This document shows positions 7,898 through 14,733 of a stretch of DNA of 36,090 bases, one piece after another. The notes below the pieces were generated by a model. The model ran no database searches, was not told where the DNA came from, and was given only the letters and a program-made list of their open reading frames with translations. The stretch lies in assembly GCA_024681875.1 (NCBI GenBank), contig JAILAA010000085.1, positions 1 to 36,090 of the forward strand, read 5' to 3'. The number at the start of each line of letters is the position of its first letter. The stretch's first letter is position 1. The stretch comes from Prevotella sp. (GTDB lineage: Bacteria > Bacteroidota > Bacteroidia > Bacteroidales > Bacteroidaceae). The translations under genes and the position numbers were made by a program.

Positions 7898-8305
7898 TTA
7901 TGATTTCTTCGTTTCAATGATTCCTCTAATCTTAGCTATGAGCAGCGTTGTAGGCTGGATTTTCTGCTCCACGTCCTCTCGCGTCACGTCGATGGCGCAG
8001 TTATAGTCTCCGTCTTCACGTAATTGTTGGAGCTGTGAGTAGAGCCTGCCCTCTTCGGGTGTGAAGACACCTGTCTTGACATAGAAGAGACTGAACTTGC
8101 CAACTGCCCCCCGATGCGTACCTACCTCATGGTGGTCGTTGATAAGCAACGCGCTGACGGCATGGAACAAGGCATAATAGAGACGGTTGGCAGCCATCTC
8201 CCAAATGCCGTTGTGCACCATGATGTCTGCCTGTGTCAGCGTTTTTGCCGATTTTTCCAATTCCAGCGTCACGATGACATCGCGTTCTTCTTGCTTAAGA
8301 CTCAT
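7898..8305 (-). CDS. HEPN domain protein, partner of the upstream nucleotidyltransferase
   Basis: A 135-residue all-helical protein with the HEPN signature NRLYYALFHAVSALL; Arg41 and His48 fit the R-X6-H form of the RX4-6H RNase motif. In MNT/HEPN modules the HEPN protein is often a toxin RNase and the nucleotidyltransferase its antitoxin, which may AMPylate it. Its start overlaps the end of the nucleotidyltransferase gene by 11 bp, indicating coupled translation. Toxin activity is inferred from family knowledge; some chromosomal HEPN/MNT pairs have other or unknown roles. Confidence 0.85.
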   Translation of the reverse strand: MSLKQEERDVIVTLELEKSAKTLTQADIMVHNGIWEMAANRLYYALFHAVSALLINDHHEVGTHRGAVGKFSLFYVKTGVFTPEEGRLYSQLQQLREDGDYNCAIDVTREDVEQKIQPTTLLIAKIRGIIETKKS

Positions 8306-8618
8306 AAAGAAGTTTCTTGTCTTCTTCTACATTAAAATAGAACATGGTGTGGGGACTGTCATACCACTGTGTGCGTGTGTAGGCCCTGGCACTGATGTCT
8401 TCACCGATATCCCAGCCCATCTGGGTGAAAGGCCATACGAGGTCTTCGCGCTCGGCAGTTCTCATCATGGGCTTGTCAACAAGGATGAGCAGATCCCAGT
8501 CGGAATCGACGTTGTTGTCGCCCCGAGCCTGCGAGCCGTAGAGCCACAACTCACAGCCTTTCGGCAACACTGCACTCGCGGTCTGTTTGATACTGTCAAT
8601 AACGTTAGTCCGCTCCAT
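8295..8618 (-). CDS. Minimal nucleotidyltransferase (MNT), antitoxin-type
   Basis: A 107-residue protein of the DNA polymerase beta-like minimal nucleotidyltransferase family. The core motif GSQARGDNNVDSDWDLL is intact: Gly28-Ser29, then ten residues, then Asp40 and Asp42, the metal-binding pair. It sits directly upstream of and overlaps the HEPN gene, the classic MNT-HEPN arrangement. The pair is transcribed away from the carbohydrate cluster, with a -7 element TAACTTTG on the minus strand at 8647-8654, about 29 bp before the ATG. It would be the first gene of the minus-strand unit. Confidence 0.88.
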   Translation of the reverse strand: MERTNVIDSIKQTASAVLPKGCELWLYGSQARGDNNVDSDWDLLILVDKPMMRTAEREDLVWPFTQMGWDIGEDISARAYTRTQWYDSPHTMFYFNVEEDKKLLYES

Positions 8619-8646
8619 ATATAGTTTTTTGATTTGTCTATGGCCG

Positions 8647-8726
8647 CAAAGTTACAAAGTTTTTTTTTATTCGATAAAGTTTTTTTTAAAAAAAAGTGGG
8701 CAAAGAATGAAAATTGTTTAACTTTG
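8647..8726. promoter_or_regulatory. Divergent promoter region with two mirrored -7 elements
   Basis: Both directions carry the same -7 element: TAACTTTGCGG on the plus strand (TAACTTTG at 8719-8726, 60 bp before the gene at 8786) and TAACTTTGCGG on the minus strand (8647-8654, before the MNT gene). Between them lie A- and T-runs. No convincing -33 TTTG was found. Confidence 0.6.
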
Positions 8727-8785
8727 CGGGTGAATATCACAAATTAAAAAACTATTATTACAAATTTAAAAACTAATTTAGTAAA

Positions 8786-11700
8786 ATGAGTCGAAAAATA
8801 GTTGTCCTGCCGTTGCTTGTTGTCGTTTTTCTGTCCGTGATATGGGCACAGGCAAAGGATATCTATGTGTCTACGTCTTTCCATGAGCCCGCCACTGAGG
8901 GGCTGCGCTTCATCTACAGCTACGACGGTCTTCGTTGGGACAGCATTGAGGGCGTCTTTCTGCGCCCAGAGGTGGGTAGCCAGAAAGTGATGCGCGACCC
9001 ATCGGTAGTACAGGGTCCTGACGGCACCTTTCATTTGGTATGGACGTCATCGTGGCGCGGCGACCGCGGCTTTGGCTACTCCTCGTCGAAAGACCTCATC
9101 CACTGGACAAAGCAGCGCTTCATCAGCACTGGCATGGACACGACAACGGTGAACACTTGGGCGCCGGAGCTGTTCTACGACGATGTGAAGCGCCAGTTCC
9201 TCATCGTCTGGGCCTCGTGCGTGCCGGGTCGCTTCCCCGACTATCAGGAGGACCACAAGAACAACCACCGCATCTACTACATGACTACGCGCGACTTCCG
9301 CCGTTTCTCTGAGGCCAAGCTGTTCTACGACCCAGGCTTCTCGGCCATTGATGCAACGATAGTGAAATATCCAAATCTCAAATCTCAAATTTTAAATCTC
9401 AACTCCTCCTACGTCCTTGTCCTCAAGGACAACTCCCGTCCTATGCGCAACATCAAGGTGGCCTTTGCCGACAGCCCCTACGGACCGTGGAGCGAGGCCT
9501 CCGATCCTTTCACCGAGAACTTTACAGAGGGGCCGAGCACGGCGAAGGTAGGCGACTGGTGGTACATCTACTACGACAGCTACCAGCATAAGATCTATGG
9601 CGCCCACCGCACGAAGGATTTCAAAACTTTCCAGGACCAGACGGGAGCCGTCAGCTTCCCCATAGGCCATAAGCACGGCACGGTGTTCATGGCGCCCGAG
9701 GAACTGGTTGAGGGCCTCATTAAATATAATAGGGACGTGGTGCACTACTCGGGCACGACGATGTCACTGACCGAGCGCCATGACGGCGGTTTGAAGCCCG
9801 TCGTCGGTGTCCATTCCATCCAGACCATGCGTGGCGAGAAACCGTGGACATACAACCACCAGCCGATGCTGACCTGGTGGAATGGCAAGTTTTACATGCA
9901 CTACCTCACCGACCCTCGCCACGAGCACGAGGCACCGGGGAAGACGATGATGCAGACTTCCACGGATGGTTACACTTGGTCACAACCCATGGAGCTTTTC
10001 CCTGAATATCCCGTGCCTGAGGGCTGGATAAAGGAAAGTCGTCCCGACTTGCCCGCCGCCCACAACCTGAAGGCGGTGATGCACCAGCGTGTAGGGTGGT
10101 ATGTGGCTTCCTCGTCTGGTATGTCGCGACTCAGTCGCGACAAACAGAACAGTGTCCTCCTCGCCACTGGCAGCTACGGCATCTGCCTCACCATGAAGGA
10201 CGACCCTAACGACGGCAACGGCATCGGCCGTGTGGCGCGCCGTGTCTTCGAGGATGGCACCCTCGGCCCCATCTATTTCATCTACTACAACCACGGCTTT
10301 TCAGAGCGTAATACGGTTTACCCGTATTATAAGAAAAGCCGCGACAAAGCCTTCGTAAAGGCCGTCGACCAGATGCTCTCCGACCCCATGCAGCTGATGC
10401 AGTGGGTAGAGGAGGCCGACCGCAACGACCCGCTGATTCCCTTGACCAAGCCCTACAAGGCTTTCTGCGGCTACACTCTGCCCGACGGGCGCAAGGTGGC
10501 GTTATGGAAGCACGCCGTGACGAGCCTCTCGGCTGATGGCGGCAGGACGTGGCGCCTCACCAATATCGACGGTAAACTGGGCTGCGACCGCGCGCCGGGC
10601 TTTGTCAACAGTAACGCAAAGATCTGGGGACAGCGCCTCAGCGACGGCACTTACGCCACCGTCTACAATCCTTCCGAATACCGCTGGCCCTTGGCCATCA
10701 GCCTTTCTGCCGACGGCCTCGACTACACCACCCTCTCGCTCGTCAATGGCGAGGTGACGCCTCTGCGACACGGTGGCCAGTACAAGAGCTATGGCCCGCA
10801 GTATGTAAGAGGTATCCAAGAGGGCAATGGCACACCAGCAGGCAGTGATTTATGGGTGACGTATAGCAACAACAAAGAAGATATATGGGTGAGCCGCGTG
10901 CCCGTTCCTGTGCGAATCAAAGCCACGGCCCATGCTGCTGGCTCGTTCAGTATGTTTGCGACTTTGTCGCAACTCAAAGATTGGAACATCTATTCCCCGC
11001 TGTGGGCACCCGTGACGCTCGACGGCGAGTGGCTCATGCTGAGCGATCAGGATCCCTATGACTACGCGAAGGTGGAGCGCGTCATTCCCAATACCCGAGA
11101 ACTGCAGGTGGAATTCGACCTCCGTGCCGACCAGGCCAGCCACGGCGAGCTGGACATTGAGTTTGTCGACGACCACGGCACGGTCTGCTCCCGCATTGTC
11201 ATCGATTCCACGGCGATGATGCGCGTAAAAGGCGGTGCCCGCTACGGCACACTGCTGAAGAAATATGAGCCGGGCGTCGTCTATCACATCAAAGCCAACT
11301 TGAGCTGCGAACTGCACAGGGCACAATATTCGGTAGTAGAAATCGCCGGAAGTTCCGAAAATCCCGGAAATCCCGGAGATTCCGGAAACACCGGAAATAC
11401 CGGAAAACCTGGAGCCTTCGGCCGCTGCACCCGCCAGTTCGACACCCCCGTGGAGAGCATCAGCCGCATCGTCTTCCGCACCGGCCCGCTCTTTAAGGAA
11501 CCCAATACCGACACGCCCGCCGACCAGCTCTTCGACCAGCCCCGCGCCGACGAATGTGACAGCATGGCCAGGTTTGCCCTAGCCAATGTGACTACCGAGG
11601 CTGCTGGAACCTCTGGAGCCTCCATACTTTCCTACGACAGTTTCGCCCACTATGCCGAGCGCTTCAACACAATGGAGGACGAGAATATCGTCACTACCAT

Positions 11701-13201
11701 TCCCAATGCTCAGGCCTCGGAGTGGATGCGTGAAAACATCCCCCTCTTCGACTGTCCTGACGAGCAGATACGCGAGATGTATTACTACCGCTGGTGGACG
11801 CTTCGCAAGCACATCAAGCGCACGCCGGTGGGCTATGGCATGACCGAGTTCCTTGTGCAGCGCTCGTATGCTGACCGCTACAACCTCATTGCCTGCGCCA
11901 TCGGCCACCATGTGATGGAGAGCCGCTGGCTGCGCGACACCACCTACCTGCACCAGATCCTGCGCACTTGGTACTTCGGCAATGACGGACAGGCCATGAC
12001 GAAGATGAACAAGTTCTCTTCCTGGAACCCCTACGCCATCCTCGATATGTGGAAAGTGCAGGGCGACACCGCCTTCCTCTTCTCGCTGAAGCCACGCCTG
12101 GAAGAGGAGTACGCCCGTTGGGAGCGTACTAACCGCCTGCCCAGCGGTCTCTACTGGCAGGGCGATGTGCAGGACGGCATGGAGGAGAGCATCAGCGGCG
12201 GGCGCAAGAAGCAGTATGCCCGTCCCACCATCAACAGCTATATGTACGGGAATGCGAAGGCCCTCGCGTACATTAATAATATGTTTGGCGACGACGACAA
12301 GGCCCGCGGCTATGAGCTGAAGGCTGACACGTTGCACCAGCTCATAGAAACTAAACTTTGGAATCCTGACCACCAGTTCTATGAGACCCTGCGCGGCGAT
12401 ACGCTGGCTCAGGTGCGTGAGGCCATCGGCTACATCCCTTGGTATTTCAACCTGCCGCTTGTTGGCTCTGAATACGACGTGGCGTGGCAACAGCTCCTTG
12501 ACGAGCAGGGCTTCTCGGCTCCATACGGTCTGACCACTGCCGAGCGTCGTCATCCTGAGTTCCGCAGTCACGGTGTGGGCAAGTGCGAGTGGGACGGAGC
12601 CATTTGGCCTTTTGCCACATCCCAGACATTGACGGCTATGGCCAACTATCTCAACAGCCTCACCCCCAGCCCCTCTCCAAAGGGAGAGGGGAGTAATTAT
12701 TCTCAAAGCGGAAATGACGTAGCGATTATTCAAGGAAACAGTCTATTTACTCCCCTCTCCTCTTGGAGAGGGGTTGGGGGTGAGGCTTTCTTCCGACAGA
12801 TGCAACTTTACACTGAGAGCCAGCACCACCGCGGCCGTCCCTACATCGGGGAATATCTGGATGAAACCAACGGGGCTTGGCTCATGGGCGACCGTGAGCG
12901 CTCTCGCTACTACAATCACTCCACCTACAACGACCTGATCATCACTGGCATTTGTGGTCTGCGCCCTCAGGCAGACGGCAGCATCGTCATCAACCCGCTT
13001 ATTCCGCAGGACAAGTGGCCCTACTTCTGTCTCGACGGCATCCTTTACCGTGGCCACACCCTCACCATCGTTTGGGACCATGACGGCCAGCACTATCATC
13101 AGGGCCGCGGCCTCACGCTGATGATTGACGGACGTTCCGTGGCCAACAGGAAAGATCTTGGCATTATCACGTTTTCTCGTTATCACGTTATAACGGAATA
13201 A
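8786..13201 (+). CDS. Secreted multidomain glycoside hydrolase: GH43-like, sialidase-like (GH143-like) and (alpha/alpha)6 (GH142-like) domains
   Basis: The 1471-residue product has a signal peptide (MSRKIVVLPLLVVVFLSVIW, AQA). Residues about 25-310 form a GH43-type five-bladed propeller with all three acidic residues: Asp71 in MRDPS, Asp189 in AIDAT and Glu248 in TEGPS. Residues about 315-800 read as a second, sialidase-like propeller (TYNHQPMLTWWNGKFYMHYL, TSTDGYTWSQP), then a beta-sandwich. Residues about 985-1450 resemble an (alpha/alpha)6 glycosidase domain (YYYRWWTLRKHIKRTPVGYG, CEWDGAIWPFATSQT). The last two parts recall B. thetaiotaomicron BT1020 (GH143-GH142, RG-II degradation), and the first part recalls its neighbour BT1021; this rests on memory. 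Three low-complexity inserts keep the frame (9373-9400, 11354-11410, 12657-12786). The stop lies in the loop of a hairpin. It is the first gene of the cluster. Confidence 0.8.
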   Translation: MSRKIVVLPLLVVVFLSVIWAQAKDIYVSTSFHEPATEGLRFIYSYDGLRWDSIEGVFLRPEVGSQKVMRDPSVVQGPDGTFHLVWTSSWRGDRGFGYSSSKDLIHWTKQRFISTGMDTTTVNTWAPELFYDDVKRQFLIVWASCVPGRFPDYQEDHKNNHRIYYMTTRDFRRFSEAKLFYDPGFSAIDATIVKYPNLKSQILNLNSSYVLVLKDNSRPMRNIKVAFADSPYGPWSEASDPFTENFTEGPSTAKVGDWWYIYYDSYQHKIYGAHRTKDFKTFQDQTGAVSFPIGHKHGTVFMAPEELVEGLIKYNRDVVHYSGTTMSLTERHDGGLKPVVGVHSIQTMRGEKPWTYNHQPMLTWWNGKFYMHYLTDPRHEHEAPGKTMMQTSTDGYTWSQPMELFPEYPVPEGWIKESRPDLPAAHNLKAVMHQRVGWYVASSSGMSRLSRDKQNSVLLATGSYGICLTMKDDPNDGNGIGRVARRVFEDGTLGPIYFIYYNHGFSERNTVYPYYKKSRDKAFVKAVDQMLSDPMQLMQWVEEADRNDPLIPLTKPYKAFCGYTLPDGRKVALWKHAVTSLSADGGRTWRLTNIDGKLGCDRAPGFVNSNAKIWGQRLSDGTYATVYNPSEYRWPLAISLSADGLDYTTLSLVNGEVTPLRHGGQYKSYGPQYVRGIQEGNGTPAGSDLWVTYSNNKEDIWVSRVPVPVRIKATAHAAGSFSMFATLSQLKDWNIYSPLWAPVTLDGEWLMLSDQDPYDYAKVERVIPNTRELQVEFDLRADQASHGELDIEFVDDHGTVCSRIVIDSTAMMRVKGGARYGTLLKKYEPGVVYHIKANLSCELHRAQYSVVEIAGSSENPGNPGDSGNTGNTGKPGAFGRCTRQFDTPVESISRIVFRTGPLFKEPNTDTPADQLFDQPRADECDSMARFALANVTTEAAGTSGASILSYDSFAHYAERFNTMEDENIVTTIPNAQASEWMRENIPLFDCPDEQIREMYYYRWWTLRKHIKRTPVGYGMTEFLVQRSYADRYNLIACAIGHHVMESRWLRDTTYLHQILRTWYFGNDGQAMTKMNKFSSWNPYAILDMWKVQGDTAFLFSLKPRLEEEYARWERTNRLPSGLYWQGDVQDGMEESISGGRKKQYARPTINSYMYGNAKALAYINNMFGDDDKARGYELKADTLHQLIETKLWNPDHQFYETLRGDTLAQVREAIGYIPWYFNLPLVGSEYDVAWQQLLDEQGFSAPYGLTTAERRHPEFRSHGVGKCEWDGAIWPFATSQTLTAMANYLNSLTPSPSPKGEGSNYSQSGNDVAIIQGNSLFTPLSSWRGVGGEAFFRQMQLYTESQHHRGRPYIGEYLDETNGAWLMGDRERSRYYNHSTYNDLIITGICGLRPQADGSIVINPLIPQDKWPYFCLDGILYRGHTLTIVWDHDGQHYHQGRGLTLMIDGRSVANRKDLGIITFSRYHVITE
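9373..9400. repeat. Heptanucleotide tract AAATCTC, four units
   Basis: Units at 9373, 9380, 9387 (diverged, AAATTTT) and 9394. It encodes NLKSQILNLNS in the GH43-like domain just after the AIDATIVK motif. Expansion from one to four copies adds 21 bp and so keeps the frame. Confidence 0.8.
11354..11410. repeat. Nonamer repeat encoding a short collagen-like Gly-X-Y linker
   Basis: About six diverged copies of a 9-base unit related to TCCCGGAAA encode the series GNP, GDS, GNT, GNT, GKP and GAF. This is a Gly-X-Y run at roughly residues 861-878, inside the beta-sandwich region between the sialidase-like and (alpha/alpha)6 domains of the fusion enzyme. Confidence 0.75.
12657..12786. repeat. Palindromic element B inside the (alpha/alpha)6 domain
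   Basis: Terminal inverted repeats of 22 bp with one mismatch (left end GCCTCACCCCCAGCCCCTC, right end GGGGTTGGGGGTGAGGC). Each arm folds into its own hairpin: CCCCTCTCCAAAGGGAGAGGGG-type on the left, and a second around CTCTTGG on the right. It encodes about 43 residues including TPSPSPKGEG and LSSWRGVGGEA between YLNS and FFRQMQL. The flanking domain sequence continues in frame on both sides. Confidence 0.85.
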
Positions 13202-13220
13202 CGAGATAACGTGATAACGA
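13177..13220. repeat. Hairpin spanning the stop codon, built from ATAACG octamers
   Basis: Perfect 15-bp arms, TCGTTATCACGTTAT (13177-13191) and ATAACGTGATAACGA (13206-13220), flank a 14-base loop that contains the stop codon TAA (13199-13201) of the fusion enzyme. The right half also reads as four octamers ending ATAACG (13188-13219). It could slow ribosomes or protect the mRNA end. It has no T-run, so it is not a standard terminator. Confidence 0.8.
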
Positions 13221-13238
13221 AATAAAAACAAAAAAACA

Positions 13239-14618
13239 ATGAAACGCATCCTTCTGCTTTTATCATTTATCATTTGTCATTTGTCATTTAGCGTAGCGCA
13301 AAGCTACGAGACGAAGTATGCCCGTCCTGTTCACGACGTGATGCAAGACGTGGCCAAGCGCTTCGGCGTGAAGTTCAAGTTCGATAGCAATGTCGATACG
13401 GCAGGTGTCATGCTGACATACGCCGATTTCCGTGTGCGGCCCTATTCGCTGGAGCAGACGCTCGACAACATCTGCAAGCATTTTGACTGGAACTGGTGGA
13501 AGCAGAGTGGCAACTCCTACAAGATCAAGCTGTATGAGTACCCGCGCCGCCATGACGACGAGGGGAGACAGATGCTTGACTACCTCTCCACATTATATAA
13601 TAATAAGGAGCAGTGGGAGGCGCGCCGTGCTGTTCTCATCAAAGAGGTACGTGAGCGACTGCAGATTGATGCTTTCCTCGACTCTTGCGTAAAGGGCGCT
13701 CCCGCCATCCTGTCGAAGGTGAAGAAGCACGACGGCTATACCACGCAGAACATCTGCCTCGAGCTGACACCTGGCCAGCATGCCTTCGGGACGATCTATA
13801 GCCCCCTCCCATCTCGCTCAACTGGGGGAGGCGTTAAGCGGCGTAGCTCCTCCTCCCCCAGTTGGGGGAGGTCGGGATGGGGCTTTCCCCTCATCATCTG
13901 CCCTGACGGCCACTGGCCCTCGCGCTACCGTGACGATGAGCAGCAACGCCTCGCCACGCTGGCCCGCATGGGTGCCATCTGCGTTGACTTCGACCTTTAC
14001 GGCTATGGACAGTCGGCAGATGAGGTGGGCGACCACCATACCGCCCGTGCCCATATCTTCCAGGCTGCTTGCGGACTGAAGCTGCTCGACTGGATGCTGA
14101 CGCATAGGAAGGACATCGACACTACGCGCATCGCAGCCTGCGGTGGCAGTGGTGGCGGCACCCATACTGTGCTCCTTGCTATCCTTGACCCGCGCATCAC
14201 CGTCTCTGCGCCTGTGGTCCATGTGGCCAGCCACTTTGACGGCGGCTGTCCCTGCGAGAGCGGGATGCCCGTGCAGCTGGCCGGTGGTGGCACCTGCGAA
14301 GCCGAACTAGCTGCCCTTATCGCCCCACGGCCTTTGCTCCTCGTCAGCGATGGCGGCGACTGGACGTCTACGACACCCGAGTTGGAGTATCCCTTCATTC
14401 AGCGCATCTACGGCTTCTACGATGCCAAGGACAACGTGCGAAACATCCACCTGCCCGACGAGCGCCATGACTTCGGGCCGAACAAGCGCCAGGCCGTCTA
14501 CGATTTCTTTGCCGACGTCTTCGGCCTTGACCGTACGAAGATTGACGAGAGTAAGGTCACCATACAGCCCGCCGAGGCCTTGCAGACGAAATTTTATGTT
14601 TCCGGACGTGGGACATAA
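13239..14618 (+). CDS. Secreted alpha/beta-hydrolase esterase with N-terminal STN-like domain (CE19-like)
   Basis: The 459-residue product has a signal peptide (MKRILLLLSFIICHLSFSVA) whose core is encoded by a heptamer repeat. Residues about 30-105 resemble an STN-type domain (AKRFGVKFKFDS, LEQTLDNICKHFDWNW). The rest is an alpha/beta hydrolase: GDHHTARAHIF, nucleophile elbow GGSGGGTHT with Ser304, and a C-terminal ERHDFGP with His410. The acid is probably in the SDGGDWTS region. The size and neighbours recall the RG-II pectin methylesterase BT1017 (CE19); an acetyl esterase is the alternative. Element C (13800-13883) adds about 28 residues between GTIYSP and FPLIICPDG. It starts 37 bp after the fusion enzyme and ends in the first unit of a 21-bp repeat array. 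Confidence 0.78.
   Translation: MKRILLLLSFIICHLSFSVAQSYETKYARPVHDVMQDVAKRFGVKFKFDSNVDTAGVMLTYADFRVRPYSLEQTLDNICKHFDWNWWKQSGNSYKIKLYEYPRRHDDEGRQMLDYLSTLYNNKEQWEARRAVLIKEVRERLQIDAFLDSCVKGAPAILSKVKKHDGYTTQNICLELTPGQHAFGTIYSPLPSRSTGGGVKRRSSSSPSWGRSGWGFPLIICPDGHWPSRYRDDEQQRLATLARMGAICVDFDLYGYGQSADEVGDHHTARAHIFQAACGLKLLDWMLTHRKDIDTTRIAACGGSGGGTHTVLLAILDPRITVSAPVVHVASHFDGGCPCESGMPVQLAGGGTCEAELAALIAPRPLLLVSDGGDWTSTTPELEYPFIQRIYGFYDAKDNVRNIHLPDERHDFGPNKRQAVYDFFADVFGLDRTKIDESKVTIQPAEALQTKFYVSGRGT
13258..13292. repeat. Heptanucleotide tract ATTTGTC within a signal peptide
   Basis: Five 7-base units from 13258 (TTTTATC, ATTTATC, ATTTGTC, ATTTGTC, ATTTAGC) encode the hydrophobic core FIICHLSF of the esterase signal peptide. 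Reading the heptamer through all three frames gives almost only hydrophobic residues. Confidence 0.8.
13800..13883. repeat. Palindromic element C inside the esterase gene
   Basis: The left end AGCCCCCTCCCATCTC is roughly complementary to the right end GGTCGGGATGGGGCT. Two inner arms (ACTGGGGGAGG and CCTCCCCCAGTTGGGGG) can pair. It encodes PLPSRSTGGGV and SSSSPSWGRSGWG in frame in the esterase between two conserved strands. Confidence 0.8.
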
Positions 14619-14702
14619 GTTTCAGGGCCTGAAACACATGTTTCCGGGCGTGGGACACATGTTTCCGGGCCTGAAACATAGATTTCGGTTGTTGAACATA
14701 AA
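14598..14702. repeat. 21-bp tandem array, five units, palindromic
   Basis: Units start at 14598, 14619, 14640, 14661 and 14682. Unit 2 opens with a perfect 17-bp interrupted palindrome, GTTTCAGGGCCTGAAAC; unit 4 is nearly so. Units 1 and 3 alternate with a GTGGGAC version, and unit 5 is diverged. The array begins inside the last codons of the esterase (its stop is the end of unit 1) and fills the gap to the GH95 gene at 14734. Its period and design match the unrelated array at 1111. Confidence 0.85.
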
Positions 14703-14733
14703 ATGCATGAGGAATAAAATCAGAAATTAAGAC

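Noticed and set aside
11579..12733. A 384-codon frame on the minus strand
   Set aside because: It is antisense to the (alpha/alpha)6 domain of the fusion enzyme and has no recognisable domain or signal.
8786..13201. Assembly error or lost stop joining two genes
   Set aside because: The junction near residue 310-325 reads without a frameshift or atypical codons, and only one signal peptide is present, so a natural fusion is simpler. An assembly check would still be useful.
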